A stretch of DNA of 64,000 bases from Gallaecimonas sp. GXIMD4217 (GCF_038087665.1 NZ_CP149925.1:3038870-3102869), one strand, 5' to 3'; positions 7,896-17,103 are shown, numbered from the stretch's first letter. Notes: generated by a model from the sequence alone, not told the origin. Made by a program: numbers and translations.

Positions 7896-10364
7896 TCAGA
7901 AAGTCCATTTCAGGCGGCCATAGTAATAGCCGCCATTGATGCCGAAGGGCAGGGTCTCCCAACCGTATTTGAAACCGGCCTCGGAGAAGGGCGCCCCTTC
8001 TGCTCCCCATTCGTCTGGCATCTCGTCGAAGAGGTTGTTGGCCCCCACCGTCAGCGCCAGCTGGTCGCTGAAGTTGTACCTGATGGACAAGTCCGTCAAC
8101 CACTTGCCACCCCAGGTCTTCTTGCTGCCGAAGGCTGAGCCGGACACCTCGCCGAAGTAGTTGAAGGCCAGGTTGAAGTCCCAGGCATCGTGGTTGTAAC
8201 GGCCACTGAGGGTGGCGGTCTCCCCGGGCTGGCCTTCCTCGATCCGCAGCCGCTGGGTCGGCGAGTACAGCTGCTCGGCCGGGATCAGGCTGGAGGTGGA
8301 ATGGATCCGATCGACCTCGGTTTCCACCAGGCTCAGGGCCAGGTTGACGCCCCACAGGTCGCCATTGCTCATCTCATCGCTGTAATCGGCCACGAAGTCC
8401 AGCCCCGTGGTGGTGGTGTCGATGGCGTTGGTGAAGAACTGGGCCGCCCCCAGCCTGTTGTCGGCCAGCAGCTGTTCTATGGTGGCACTGCCACCGTCTA
8501 TGGCTTCGGACAACACGATGCGATCGTCGATCTCGATGCGGTAGGCATCCACTGTGATATTCAGCCCTTCCATGGGGCTGGCCACCATGCCCAGCGAGAT
8601 ATCGTTGGAGGTTTCTTCCTTCAGTTCGTCGATGCCGAACTGGCGGGCCATATCCGAGTTGTTGGCCACGGTGCCGGTATCAATCAGGCTGCCGTTGACC
8701 AGGTTGGTGATGTTCTGGCTGAAGTAGATCTGCTGCACGCCGGGGGCCCTAAAGCCGGTGGACAGGGTGCCACGCACGGCCACCTTGTCACTGATTTCAT
8801 AGCGGGTGGACAGCTTATAGGACAGGTTGTCGCCGGCGATATCGTAATCTTCGTAGCGCAACGCGCCCGCCAGCAGCCACTCCGGCGTGAGGTTGTACTG
8901 GCTATCCAGGTAGACCCCGACATTGTCACGGGTCTCGTCGACCTCGGTGGACGGCTTGAAGCCGGGGAAGCCCTGGATGCCGGGATCGGCGGCGCCACCC
9001 ACGTCGGTATTGACGATATCGATGCTGAAATCATCGTTGCGGCCATAGGCGTAGGACCAGAGATCGCCCTTGTTGATCTCGTAGCCGTCACGGCGGGCTT
9101 CCAGGCCAAAGGCCAGCATCAGCAGGTCGTCTCCCAGCTCCACGGCGCCGGTGAAGTCCAGGTTGAAGGTGGTCTGCTCGAAGATCAGCTCGCCGTCGAA
9201 GGCGGAGGTCGGCGTTTCAGCGAAGATGCCGCCGTCCGGGTGTGGCTCGTAATACCAGGATACGTTGGCGGAGTCTTCGGAGAAGAAGCGAAACTCGGAC
9301 CGGCCATGGACCACCGAGGCGTCCCAGGTCCAGTCATAGAACAGGGTGCCCTTGAGGCCCGCGGCAATGGAGCTGTCGTCCACCTCCGTCAGCAGCCTGG
9401 GCAGGAAGCCCCCGGGGTAGAGTTCGGGGATCACCCTGGGGTGCCCGACACCGCGGTAGAAGCCGAAACTTTCCCCCTCCCGCTGGCTCAGGCCGGCGAA
9501 CGCATACAGCTCGGTGTCATCGCTGACACTGTAGGCCAGGTTGGCCCAGAGGTATTTGTTCTGGCTGTCGGCATCCCCTATCTTGAGCCGGGCCACCGGC
9601 TGGTCGTTTTCGTCCCACCACTTGCCGATCAGCTCGCCTCCCGTCGATTCCAGGGTCGCCGGTGCCGCCCTGTTGGTGTTGCCCCTGTCCCGGAATTCGG
9701 CGGTCAGGTTCAAGAAACCCTTGCCGGCCAAGTCGATGCCGTGGTTGATGGAGGTTACCAGGGTTTCGCCATCCCCTTCGTAGGTCTGGCCCAGCTCCAG
9801 GCCCAGCTCGGTCCGGTCGGTGCTTTCCTTGAGCACGACGTTGATCACCCCGGATATGGCGTCGGAGCCATACTGGGCGGCGGCACCGTCACGCAGGATC
9901 TCGATGCGCGCCACCGCGCTCATGGGAATGGCATTGATGTCGTAACCGGCACTGCCCTTGCCGATGGTTTCCTGGACATTGACCAGGGCCTGCTGGTGGC
10001 GACGCTTGCCGTTCACCAGCACCAGCACCTGATCCGGCCCCAGGCCCCGCAGGGTTGCCGGACGGATGATGTCGGTACCGTCTGAGACGGTGGTGGAGGA
10101 GAAATTGAAGCTGGGCGCCAGGCTCTGCAGCGCCTTGCCCAGCTCCGTGGCCCCGGTCTTGAGCAAATCATCCACGGAGATAAGGTCGACGGGCGCCGGC
10201 GTTTCGGTGGCGGTACGCATGGAAAAACGTGATCCCACGACAGAGATGCGCTCCACCTCTTCACCGTTAACATTTTTTTCATTTTCAGCGGCCTGAGCCG
10301 GTACCATCAACAGCCCCATGGAGGCTGCTACGGCAATGGCAACAGGCGAACAATGCTTGTGCAT
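7896..10364 (-). CDS. TonB-dependent outer-membrane receptor
   Basis: An 822-residue outer-membrane protein with a cleavable signal (about residues 1-25, ending PAQAAEN) and a short VERISVVGSRF TonB-box-like stretch. A plug domain follows (about 50-165, with LRGLGPDQVLVLVNGKRR and IEILRDGAAAQYGSDAISGVINV), then a 22-strand barrel ending in an aromatic residue (LKWTF). The last strands include SIRYNFSDQLALTVGANNLFDEMP. These features place it among receptors for siderophores, cobalamin, oligosaccharides or similar ligands, but no neighbour gene points to a substrate. It is monocistronic, with its own terminator. Upstream DNA is AT-richer and may carry the promoter; I did not see a convincing Fur box. 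Confidence 0.93.
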   Translation of the reverse strand: MHKHCSPVAIAVAASMGLLMVPAQAAENEKNVNGEEVERISVVGSRFSMRTATETPAPVDLISVDDLLKTGATELGKALQSLAPSFNFSSTTVSDGTDIIRPATLRGLGPDQVLVLVNGKRRHQQALVNVQETIGKGSAGYDINAIPMSAVARIEILRDGAAAQYGSDAISGVINVVLKESTDRTELGLELGQTYEGDGETLVTSINHGIDLAGKGFLNLTAEFRDRGNTNRAAPATLESTGGELIGKWWDENDQPVARLKIGDADSQNKYLWANLAYSVSDDTELYAFAGLSQREGESFGFYRGVGHPRVIPELYPGGFLPRLLTEVDDSSIAAGLKGTLFYDWTWDASVVHGRSEFRFFSEDSANVSWYYEPHPDGGIFAETPTSAFDGELIFEQTTFNLDFTGAVELGDDLLMLAFGLEARRDGYEINKGDLWSYAYGRNDDFSIDIVNTDVGGAADPGIQGFPGFKPSTEVDETRDNVGVYLDSQYNLTPEWLLAGALRYEDYDIAGDNLSYKLSTRYEISDKVAVRGTLSTGFRAPGVQQIYFSQNITNLVNGSLIDTGTVANNSDMARQFGIDELKEETSNDISLGMVASPMEGLNITVDAYRIEIDDRIVLSEAIDGGSATIEQLLADNRLGAAQFFTNAIDTTTTGLDFVADYSDEMSNGDLWGVNLALSLVETEVDRIHSTSSLIPAEQLYSPTQRLRIEEGQPGETATLSGRYNHDAWDFNLAFNYFGEVSGSAFGSKKTWGGKWLTDLSIRYNFSDQLALTVGANNLFDEMPDEWGAEGAPFSEAGFKYGWETLPFGINGGYYYGRLKWTF

Positions 10365-10477
10365 TAGCTTTCCCCTCTTTTTTGCTCCAACTCGTCAAAA
10401 TCAAACATCTCATTAACAAGCCGGATTGCAAAAGGCTTTGCTGCCCGGGCGGACGGGGGAAACGCCTATGGGTGGGT

Positions 10478-11509
10478 TCAGGGCTTGGAGGCCGGTTTGT
10501 TCTGGGGCGAGGCCTTGCGACGCTGCTGGTGCCGCGCCAGGGCCAGCCGCTGCCTGGCCTGGGCGATCCAGTCCTGGGAGGAGTCCAGTTCATCACTGTA
10601 GCTGGCCGCCCCCAGGCAGGTGATGGTTTTGCCGTCCGGGCTGCCCAGCTCCAGCTCCCGCCGCAATCGCTCGGTGATCAACGCCGCAGACTCCTGGCCG
10701 GTATCCGGAAGCAGGATCCCCAGTTCTTCGGCACTGTAGCGCCCGACCAGATCCCGGGGCCTGAGATGCAGCTTCAGCAGCCTGGCCAGCTTCTGGAGCA
10801 CCAGCTCCCCAAGGGGATGGCCATGGGCGTCGCTGACGTGCCGGAAGACGTCGATATCCAGCATCACCAGGCAGGCCGACAGGCCACCACTTCGGCACTG
10901 TTCAAAGGTCTGGGCCACCTGCTCCTGCCATTGCCCCTTGCTCTGGAAACCGGCGCCAGCGCCGGCCCTGCTCAGATCGCCCGCGTCCAAGTGCTGCCGT
11001 GCCAGTTGCTGGTCCTGCTTGAAGGTCAGTATCGCCAGGAACAGCGGCAGCCCCACCAGCAACGGCAGGCTGGCCAGCACCACCGGCAGATTGGACTGGA
11101 GTGACAGGGCCTCAAAGCCCAGCAGGGTGCCCAGCGAGAAACCCAGCACCAGGCTCATCAGCATGGGCAGCAACAGCCTGGCTCCGGCCAGGGCCAGCGT
11201 GACCGAAAGCAGGCTGGTGAGCAGCGCCGCGCTGGGCACCAGATTGAAGCCCATCAGCGGCAGCCAGCATCCAACCGCGGCGGCATCGACCAGCAGGTGC
11301 TGGTCCTCAGCCCTAGGGCCCTGGCGTTTTGTCCGCAGGAAGGCGAGGTGGGGCCAGAGGAAGGCCTGGCATGCCAATCCCCCCCAGGCCCAGAGTGGCA
11401 CCTGCTGTTGATAAAAAGGCACGGCTGCGCAGACGAAAACCAGGCCCAACGCCAGCAGGCGCACCAGATAGCTTCGTCTTGCATGTTCCCTGTGTTTTGC
11501 TGCGGTCAT
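10478..11509 (-). CDS. MASE2-domain membrane protein with degenerate GGDEF domain
   Basis: The N-terminal half has several membrane spans and matches the MASE2 sensor type (WPHLAFLRTKRQGPRAEDQH, then LLVDAAAVGCWLPLMGFNLVPSA), as in AdrA/DgcC-type diguanylate cyclases. The C-terminal half is a GGDEF fold, with LVMLDIDVFRHVSDAHGHPLGE and the region before the active loop. The signature GG[D/E]EF is replaced by SAEEL at residues 259-263 within GRYSAEELGILLP. Loss of both glycines argues against c-di-GMP synthesis. The start at 11509 (ATG) is preferred to a TTG 12 codons upstream. It could be a c-di-GMP or GTP-sensing, or otherwise regulatory, pseudo-cyclase. Confidence 0.82.
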   Translation of the reverse strand: MTAAKHREHARRSYLVRLLALGLVFVCAAVPFYQQQVPLWAWGGLACQAFLWPHLAFLRTKRQGPRAEDQHLLVDAAAVGCWLPLMGFNLVPSAALLTSLLSVTLALAGARLLLPMLMSLVLGFSLGTLLGFEALSLQSNLPVVLASLPLLVGLPLFLAILTFKQDQQLARQHLDAGDLSRAGAGAGFQSKGQWQEQVAQTFEQCRSGGLSACLVMLDIDVFRHVSDAHGHPLGELVLQKLARLLKLHLRPRDLVGRYSAEELGILLPDTGQESAALITERLRRELELGSPDGKTITCLGAASYSDELDSSQDWIAQARQRLALARHQQRRKASPQNKPASKP

Positions 11510-11627
11510 CCTCACATCTCGCCATGTGCCACCCTCATCATTCAAGTGTAAGAAAAGCTGGGCCGGCTGCGCTGGCCAAAATCGACCATGGCCGGGACTA
11601 CACTTAAAGAAGAAGGGGAGGTTTCAG

Positions 11628-11861
11628 ATGCAAATCCAACTGCTTGTCACCAAAAACGATTTTTCGCTACCCAACCTGAAGAAGGAAATGGCCGATCTGG
11701 GGCTGTCCTACGAGATCCTCTATATCGAGGAGCATCCCGAGCTGGTCCGGGCCCACAAGGTCAGGCATTCTCCCAATGTGCTGGTCGACGGCAAGCTGGC
11801 CTTTCGTCGCCAGCCTTCCGAGGGGGAGCTACGGCACTATCTGCAGGGACTGGAGCGCTAG
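11628..11861 (+). CDS. Thioredoxin/glutaredoxin-fold small protein lacking cysteines
   Basis: A 77-residue protein starts MQIQLLVTKNDFSLPNLKKEM and continues with LGLSYEILYIEEHPELVRAHKVRHSPNVLVDGKLAFRR, the beta-alpha-beta and SPNVLVDG cis-Pro-like layout of glutaredoxins. No cysteine is present, so it cannot perform thiol redox chemistry. AGGGGAGG lies eight bases before the ATG at 11628. It diverges from the MASE2-GGDEF gene. Family assignment rests on fold-like pattern only. Confidence 0.65.
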   Translation: MQIQLLVTKNDFSLPNLKKEMADLGLSYEILYIEEHPELVRAHKVRHSPNVLVDGKLAFRRQPSEGELRHYLQGLER

Positions 11862-11871
11862 GGCCCATAAC

Positions 11872-11896
11872 AAAAGGCCAGCCCGAAGGCCTGGCC
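11872..11896 (-). terminator. Terminator of the 12.0-kb periplasmic protein gene
   Basis: On the minus strand GGCCAG (11891-11896) pairs with CTGGCC (11876-11881) around a CG-rich loop and is followed by TTTTG. It is 35 bases downstream of the stop at 11931. It may also serve the convergent plus-strand gene. Confidence 0.7.
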
Positions 11897-11930
11897 AAAT
11901 TTGAGTCCAGGGAAGTAACGACTCAAGTCT

Positions 11931-12308
11931 TTAAAAGCGGAACTCGAAGCTGGCGTACACAAAGCCCTTGAAGCTTTGCTTCTGCAGCTCCCGAGGAAGA
12001 TGGGTTTCCATGGGCATGGCCTGGAGGGTCAGGCCATCTTCGACACGGCCTCCCAGGGTCAAACGGGCCCTTTCGGAAAGGCGGTAGCTCACGCCCAGGT
12101 CGCGAAGGAAGGGGTCCTGGCGGGAACTCAGGGTCAGGCTCAGTTTCGGCTTGCTCGCCAGCAAAGGTTCGTCCTGTTCGGTACCCGGGAGATCGCCCTG
12201 CCAGAGCGCAATGGTGGTTGGGGCCTGGGGTATGAACTCCAGCTCCTGAGCCTGGCAGAAGCCGGTAAGGCCAAGGGCCACCAAAGTGCAGCTCATCGCT
12301 TTCTTCAT
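11931..12308 (-). CDS. Exported small protein, possible outer-membrane beta strand protein
   Basis: A 125-residue protein with a signal peptide (MKKAMSCTLVALGLTGFCQAQ, cleavage near residue 20). The mature part has alternating strand-like segments (PKLSLTLSSRQDPFLRDLGVSYRLS, ARLTLGGRVEDGLTLQAMP) and ends KGFVYASFEFRF with a C-terminal Phe, as in outer-membrane beta-barrel proteins. It is too short for a usual monomeric barrel, so assembly or an alternative periplasmic role is possible. I do not recognise a family. Confidence 0.6.
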   Translation of the reverse strand: MKKAMSCTLVALGLTGFCQAQELEFIPQAPTTIALWQGDLPGTEQDEPLLASKPKLSLTLSSRQDPFLRDLGVSYRLSERARLTLGGRVEDGLTLQAMPMETHLPRELQKQSFKGFVYASFEFRF

Positions 12309-12648
12309 TGCCGTGCCCCCGCCTTGCCAATTCAGTGTTCCTTAATTTGGCATGAACGGCTCCGGCTGCCAAGGCAGGACCTGACTTGGCAGGTTGGCGA
12401 ATGCTCACATTGAATTTGCCAAGTCACCGAAAAGCTCAAGGCCTCCCTCTCCAACTGCTTGATTTTAAAGCGGCTTAAGCAGGGCAAAATTCATACTTTT
12501 GGGTGAGTACCGGTAGCGGAACCCGGGCACATTCAAATGTGAAATTTCTGTTTCGAGATCCGGATCACGCAGCCGGGTTCGGCATCCCGGCGCCAAGCGC
12601 CCCTTGGCTAACCTTGATCCTATAACAAGAGCAACAAGGAGGCCGGTC
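12309..12648. promoter_or_regulatory. 340-base divergent intergenic region with TGCCAA motif cluster
   Basis: No gene is evident. The segment 12325-12422 contains six copies of TGCCAA or its complement TTGGCA, one with a mismatch: 12325-12330, 12347-12352, 12367-12372, 12386-12391, 12394-12399 (TTGGCG) and 12417-12422. The first four are spaced 19-22 bases, about two helical turns. A 14-base palindrome, CACATT-CA-AATGTG, lies at 12528-12541. The region separates the divergent exported-protein and DUF6351 genes and probably contains their promoters and a shared operator array. Confidence 0.45.
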
Positions 12649-14874
12649 ATGGCGAATAGAGGCAAGGGCTACTGGTGGCCCTGGCTTGGCAGCCTCAGCC
12701 TGCTCGCCCTGGCGGCGCTCCCCGCCAGCCGCTGGGCCATCAACGAGCTGGGCGAAGGGCTGCTCCCCGAACCGCCGGCCTATCTGGTTCAAAGCCTGCC
12801 CCCCGACTACGATCCGCTGAAACCCAGGGCCCCGTACCAGGGGCCGCATCCGGCTACCCGGCCCCTGCACAGTATTTCTCCACGGCTCCCCGTCCAGCCC
12901 GGCGAGGTTGGTCCCATGGATCCCGAACTGCTCAACTACCCCTTTGCCTGCGGCGGCCTCGCCTCTGGCATGGGCCAGCCCGTGGTGGACAACCAAGAGG
13001 GCACAGGCACCCCTGTGCATGGGCCAGACGACAGGCTGCTGGGCCACAGCAAGGACTGCCTGATGGCGACCCGGGTCGACTATTTCTACAAGCCCCAGGG
13101 CCAGGACAACCTGCTGCCCCTGCCCGCCACCTGGCCAAATGACATGACCATGCTGGACGACGTCCCCTTCGTGGTGCGGCTGGAGCGGGGCACCCTCAAC
13201 CGCTACATCTATGGCATCGCCATGCTGGCCGATCCCAAGGCGCCCCTGGCGGACGCCCGTTATTGGAATCGCCGTCTCATCTATCAGTTCAAGGGCGGGG
13301 TCGGCATCGGCAAGCGCCAGGGCAAGCTGCGCATGGGCGATCTGGGCAAGCGCCGCCTGGCCCAGCTGGCCCAGGGCTACGCCGTGATAGGCTCCAGCGG
13401 CAATATCACCAGCACCCATTACGACCTGTGGCGGGCCGCCCGCATCGCCAGCCTGGTCAAGGCCCAGTTCGTGGCCCGCTACGGCCAGCCCGATTACACG
13501 GTGGGCATAGGCGGCTCAGGGGGCGCGGTCCAGCAATACCTGCTGGCCGAGATAGCCCCAGATCTGCTGGACGCCCTGCTGCCCCTCTACTCCTACCCGG
13601 ACATGATCACCCAGTCCATCTGGGCCCTGGACTGCGAGCTGTTGGAATACTATTTCGACATGGTCAGCGACAACCCACGCTGGCAGCGGCAGGAGCAGCG
13701 CACCCTGGTGGAAGGCATGGCCGCCTCCAGCCGGATCGACCACAGGTTCCGCCGCTACGATGACTGGTCCCAGTGGCTCAGCCTCAAGCCCAGCCGGCTG
13801 CCCCCCGGCAGTACCGAATGCGCCGCCAGCTGGCGGGGACTCACGCCCCTGACCAACAACCCCACCTATTTCCACAAGGCCTATCTGTTCACGCCCGAGC
13901 TGGCCCGGGCCCAGCGCTTCAGCTACTGGCACGATCTGGGCCATATCTACGGCGTCGACCAGCAGGGTTACGCCTACCGAACCTACGACAACGTGGGCGT
14001 ACAGTACGGCCTGGCGGCGCTGCGTGAGGGCAAGCTGACCCCGGCCGAGTTCCTGCACCTCAATGCCCATGTCGGTGGCTGGAAGGCCCCGGGAGACATG
14101 GCGCGGGAAAGGCTCTGGCTGCTGTCCGGCGACGACGACCTGACCCGGCTGTCGCTGTGGAGCGACCACAACATGCAGAAGGTGCCGGGCGGCCCCCAGC
14201 CCCTGAAGGCCTTCCTGGATACCGACGCCACCAGCATCAGGGTGGCGCCACGCAACCGGGGTCACTTGCCGGCCATGCAGGCGGCCTACCACGGCGGCCA
14301 GGTCTTCCTGGGCCGGGTCAGGGTGCCCATCATCGACATCCGCCACTACCTGGACGACGAACTGGACATGCACCATTCCTTCGCCAGCCTGTCGACCAGG
14401 ACCCGGCTGCAGCGCACCCTGGGCAGCAGTGACCACCAACTGATCTGGGTGGCGGAAAAGCCCTTCGATCCCGTCCCCAAGGCCCTGGCGCTGCTGGATC
14501 AGTGGCTGCGCAGCGGCAACAGGCCAGAGGGCGCCCAGGACGCCTGTTGGGACAAGGGCGGCCGGCTGATCGCCCAAGGCGCCACCGTCTGGAACGGCGC
14601 CTGGAATGGCCAGGCCCAGCAGGGGAGCTGCCTCAAGCGTTTTCCAGCCTATCGCTCGCCACGGGACAGGGCCGGCGCGCCCCTGGCCGGCGATCTGTTC
14701 AAGTGTGTCCTCACCGACGTGGACGATGCCATCGCCAGGGGCTTCTACGGCCAGGTGGACATGGCCCCTTACCGCAAGCTGCTCAAGAAGGTGTTCCCGG
14801 ACGGGGTCTGCGACTACGGCCGGGGCGATCTGGCCAGGCCGAGCTGGCAGGCCATGGGCCTGGCCCCGCCCTGA
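12649..14874 (+). CDS. Secreted DUF6351 family alpha/beta-hydrolase-like protein
   Basis: A 741-residue protein with an N-terminal hydrophobic anchor or signal (YWWPWLGSLSLLALAALPASRWA). It has a nucleophile-elbow motif Gly-Ile-Gly-Gly-Ser-Gly-Gly with Ser at residue 290, preceded by QGYAVIGSSGNITSTHYD. The overall pattern fits the DUF6351 family of large, probably secreted, hydrolase-like proteins whose substrate is unknown; similar enzymes act on polyester or aromatic ester substrates, but that is conjecture here. The ATG at 12649 follows AGGAGG by six bases; an upstream start would lack this. Several cysteines in the mature part could form disulfides, in line with export. Confidence 0.72.
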   Translation: MANRGKGYWWPWLGSLSLLALAALPASRWAINELGEGLLPEPPAYLVQSLPPDYDPLKPRAPYQGPHPATRPLHSISPRLPVQPGEVGPMDPELLNYPFACGGLASGMGQPVVDNQEGTGTPVHGPDDRLLGHSKDCLMATRVDYFYKPQGQDNLLPLPATWPNDMTMLDDVPFVVRLERGTLNRYIYGIAMLADPKAPLADARYWNRRLIYQFKGGVGIGKRQGKLRMGDLGKRRLAQLAQGYAVIGSSGNITSTHYDLWRAARIASLVKAQFVARYGQPDYTVGIGGSGGAVQQYLLAEIAPDLLDALLPLYSYPDMITQSIWALDCELLEYYFDMVSDNPRWQRQEQRTLVEGMAASSRIDHRFRRYDDWSQWLSLKPSRLPPGSTECAASWRGLTPLTNNPTYFHKAYLFTPELARAQRFSYWHDLGHIYGVDQQGYAYRTYDNVGVQYGLAALREGKLTPAEFLHLNAHVGGWKAPGDMARERLWLLSGDDDLTRLSLWSDHNMQKVPGGPQPLKAFLDTDATSIRVAPRNRGHLPAMQAAYHGGQVFLGRVRVPIIDIRHYLDDELDMHHSFASLSTRTRLQRTLGSSDHQLIWVAEKPFDPVPKALALLDQWLRSGNRPEGAQDACWDKGGRLIAQGATVWNGAWNGQAQQGSCLKRFPAYRSPRDRAGAPLAGDLFKCVLTDVDDAIARGFYGQVDMAPYRKLLKKVFPDGVCDYGRGDLARPSWQAMGLAPP

Positions 14875-14880
14875 GAGACA

Positions 14881-14907
14881 AAAAAGGCGCCCATCGGGCG
14901 CCTTTTC
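14881..14907. terminator. Bidirectional terminator between DUF6351 and DPP III-type genes
   Basis: AAAAAGGCGCCC and GGGCGCCTTTTCC form a stem around an ATC loop, with A and T runs on opposite sides. It lies a few bases after the plus-strand stop and about 16 bases before the minus-strand stop of the convergent peptidase gene. Confidence 0.88.
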
Positions 14908-14922
14908 CTTCCTTTCCCAGCC

Positions 14923-17025
14923 TTAGTTGACCACGGGCAGGGCGCTGTACTTGTCGCCGTAGCCCAGCATCTGCGCCTGGAAGGAAGTCGGGTAGCTGAT
15001 GGTCACGTCCACCAGCTGGTCGCCATCCATCACCGGGGTCAGCTCGGGGTTGACGAAGCCGGCGTAGGGAGCCAGATCCAGGGCCTGGTAACGCTTGAGC
15101 ACCTCGGCGTGCAGTTCGGGGTCGACCTTGACGCCGTAGTTTTCCACCAGGGCCTTGCCGGCCTCGAAGTCGCCTTCGGACTTGATGCGCTGCAGCTCCC
15201 GCAGCAGCTGCTTGAACAGGCCATGCAGCTTGTCGTAGTCGTTGACCACGAAGTAGCTCTTGCCGTCCTTCACCTTCTTCTCGATGACCTTGTCGGCGGC
15301 GCCTTTTTCCATGGCCCAGCGCGCCACCAGGGCGCGGTTGCGCATGTGGGCCTCTTCGATGTCGTGGCCGGGCTCGATGCGGGTCAGCTGCACCATCAGG
15401 CCGTTGCGGATGTAGTCGTCATAGGCGGCCTTGCCCACCTCCAGGCTCGGCATCAGGCCCAAGTCCACCAGCTTCTGGTCATGGAGATAGACCAGGGCCA
15501 CCAGGTCGGCGCGGCCTTCCTCCAGGGTGGAGGCGTACTGCTTGAGGGTCTCGGCCGGGGTGCCGACGCCTTCGTTGATCTTGCCGGAGGCGTGGCCGAT
15601 CACCTCGTGCATGTCGGTGTGCAGGTGGTCGGCATAGGCGGCGAATTCCTTGGCCCGCTTGATCTCGGCCTCGGAGTAGGCGAACTCCTCCAGGGTGCCG
15701 CCCTTGGCGTTGTCGTAGGCGGCAACGATGTTGGACAGGTTCACCGACTTGGAGCCGTGCTCGGCGCGGATCCAGTTGGCGTTGGGCAGGTTGATGCCGA
15801 TGGGGGTGCTGGGGGAGGCGTCGCCGGACTCCACCACCACGTTGATGGCCTTGCCGGTGATGCCGGCCACCTTGGCCTTCTTGTGCTCGTCCATGATCGG
15901 CGAGTTGTCTTCGAACCACTGGGCGTTGTCGGCAATGGTCTTGATGCGCTTGGTGCCTTCTGGATCCTTGACGTTGACGATGGACTCGAAGGAGCCGCGC
16001 AGGGCCATGGGATCGTTGTAGACCTCGATGAAGCCGTTGACCACGTCGATGTCGGACTCGACGTCTTCAACCCAGGCGATGGAGTAGGCGTCGAAGTCCT
16101 TGAGATCGCCGCTCTTGTAGTACTTGATCAGCAGCTCCAGGGCCTTTTGCTGCTTGGGGGTCTCGGCCACGGCGGCGGCCTTTTCCAGCCAGAACACGAT
16201 GCGCTCTATGGCGGCGCCGTACATGCCACCGACCTTCCAGACCTTCTCCACCAGCTTGCCGTCTTCCTTGACCAGCTTGGAGTTCAGGCCCCAGGAAGCC
16301 GGCCGCTTGGGATCGGCGTCGACCTTGGCGGCGTAGAAGTCCACCACCTCCTGCTCGGTGACGTCTTCACCGTAGAAGTTGATGGCTGAGGCCTGGACCT
16401 TGTCCACGCCCGGCTGCTGGACCACCTTCTTGGCGTCCACCTTGGGGTCGAACATCACCGGGCCCAGCAGGGCCAGCAGGCCATCCACGCCCTCGACACC
16501 GTCCAGGGGCAGCTGCTCGGCCGGCACCGCCCTGACCAGGGAGGCGAAGTAGTCCTGGTCGAAGCCGGGCAGGATCTTGGTGTTGGCATAATGGTGGTGG
16601 ATGCCATTGGAGAACCAGACCCGCTTCACATAGGTCATGAAGGCGTCCCAGCTCTCGCCCTGGGGCTTGCCGTCGAAGTGGCGGACTATGGCCTCCAGGG
16701 TGTGGCGGATGCGCAGGTTGTGGCGGTAGTTCTGGTCCCACATGATGTCGCGACCGGCCAGGGCGGCCTCGTAGAGGTAGTAGAGCAGCTCCTTCTTGGC
16801 CGGCTCCAGTTCCTCGAAGCCGGGCACCTGGTAGCGCAGCACCCGGATGTCGGCGAAGCGGTCCGCTTCCCACTGGAAATCGTCCTTCTGCTCGATCTGC
16901 TCGGCGGCCTTGGGTTCGGCCTGCTGTTGCTGGGGCTGTTGCTGCTTGGGCGCTTCGGGTTCGGGGCTACAGGCGGCCAGGGCCAGGGCCGCCATCACGG
17001 CGCCGGCCAGACGGGACATTTTCAT
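14923..17025 (-). CDS. Dipeptidyl-peptidase III-like zinc lipoprotein peptidase (M49)
   Basis: A 700-residue lipoprotein (lipobox Leu-Ala-Ala-Cys, Cys19) with a Gln/Pro/Glu-rich linker. The zinc-binding motif HEVIGH at residues 473-478 and the second motif EEGRAD at 502-507 match the bacterial dipeptidyl-peptidase III family (M49), which releases dipeptides from the N terminus of oligopeptides. Length agrees with bacterial members. The lipid anchor and signal place it in the periplasm, facing peptides that have crossed the outer membrane. It is transcribed alone, convergent with the DUF6351 gene. Confidence 0.88.
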   Translation of the reverse strand: MKMSRLAGAVMAALALAACSPEPEAPKQQQPQQQQAEPKAAEQIEQKDDFQWEADRFADIRVLRYQVPGFEELEPAKKELLYYLYEAALAGRDIMWDQNYRHNLRIRHTLEAIVRHFDGKPQGESWDAFMTYVKRVWFSNGIHHHYANTKILPGFDQDYFASLVRAVPAEQLPLDGVEGVDGLLALLGPVMFDPKVDAKKVVQQPGVDKVQASAINFYGEDVTEQEVVDFYAAKVDADPKRPASWGLNSKLVKEDGKLVEKVWKVGGMYGAAIERIVFWLEKAAAVAETPKQQKALELLIKYYKSGDLKDFDAYSIAWVEDVESDIDVVNGFIEVYNDPMALRGSFESIVNVKDPEGTKRIKTIADNAQWFEDNSPIMDEHKKAKVAGITGKAINVVVESGDASPSTPIGINLPNANWIRAEHGSKSVNLSNIVAAYDNAKGGTLEEFAYSEAEIKRAKEFAAYADHLHTDMHEVIGHASGKINEGVGTPAETLKQYASTLEEGRADLVALVYLHDQKLVDLGLMPSLEVGKAAYDDYIRNGLMVQLTRIEPGHDIEEAHMRNRALVARWAMEKGAADKVIEKKVKDGKSYFVVNDYDKLHGLFKQLLRELQRIKSEGDFEAGKALVENYGVKVDPELHAEVLKRYQALDLAPYAGFVNPELTPVMDGDQLVDVTISYPTSFQAQMLGYGDKYSALPVVN

Positions 17026-17103
17026 TATTCTGTTCCTTCAAGGTGGAGTGTCGGGCCCGAGCTTACCACAGCCCCGGCTGTCGTTCAGGTGACCGGGCGG
17101 CAA

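Noticed and set aside
8190-10085. 631-codon plus-strand frame opposite the TonB-dependent receptor
   Set aside because: It is the antisense of a clear receptor gene and shows low-complexity Gly/Val/Gln composition without domains.
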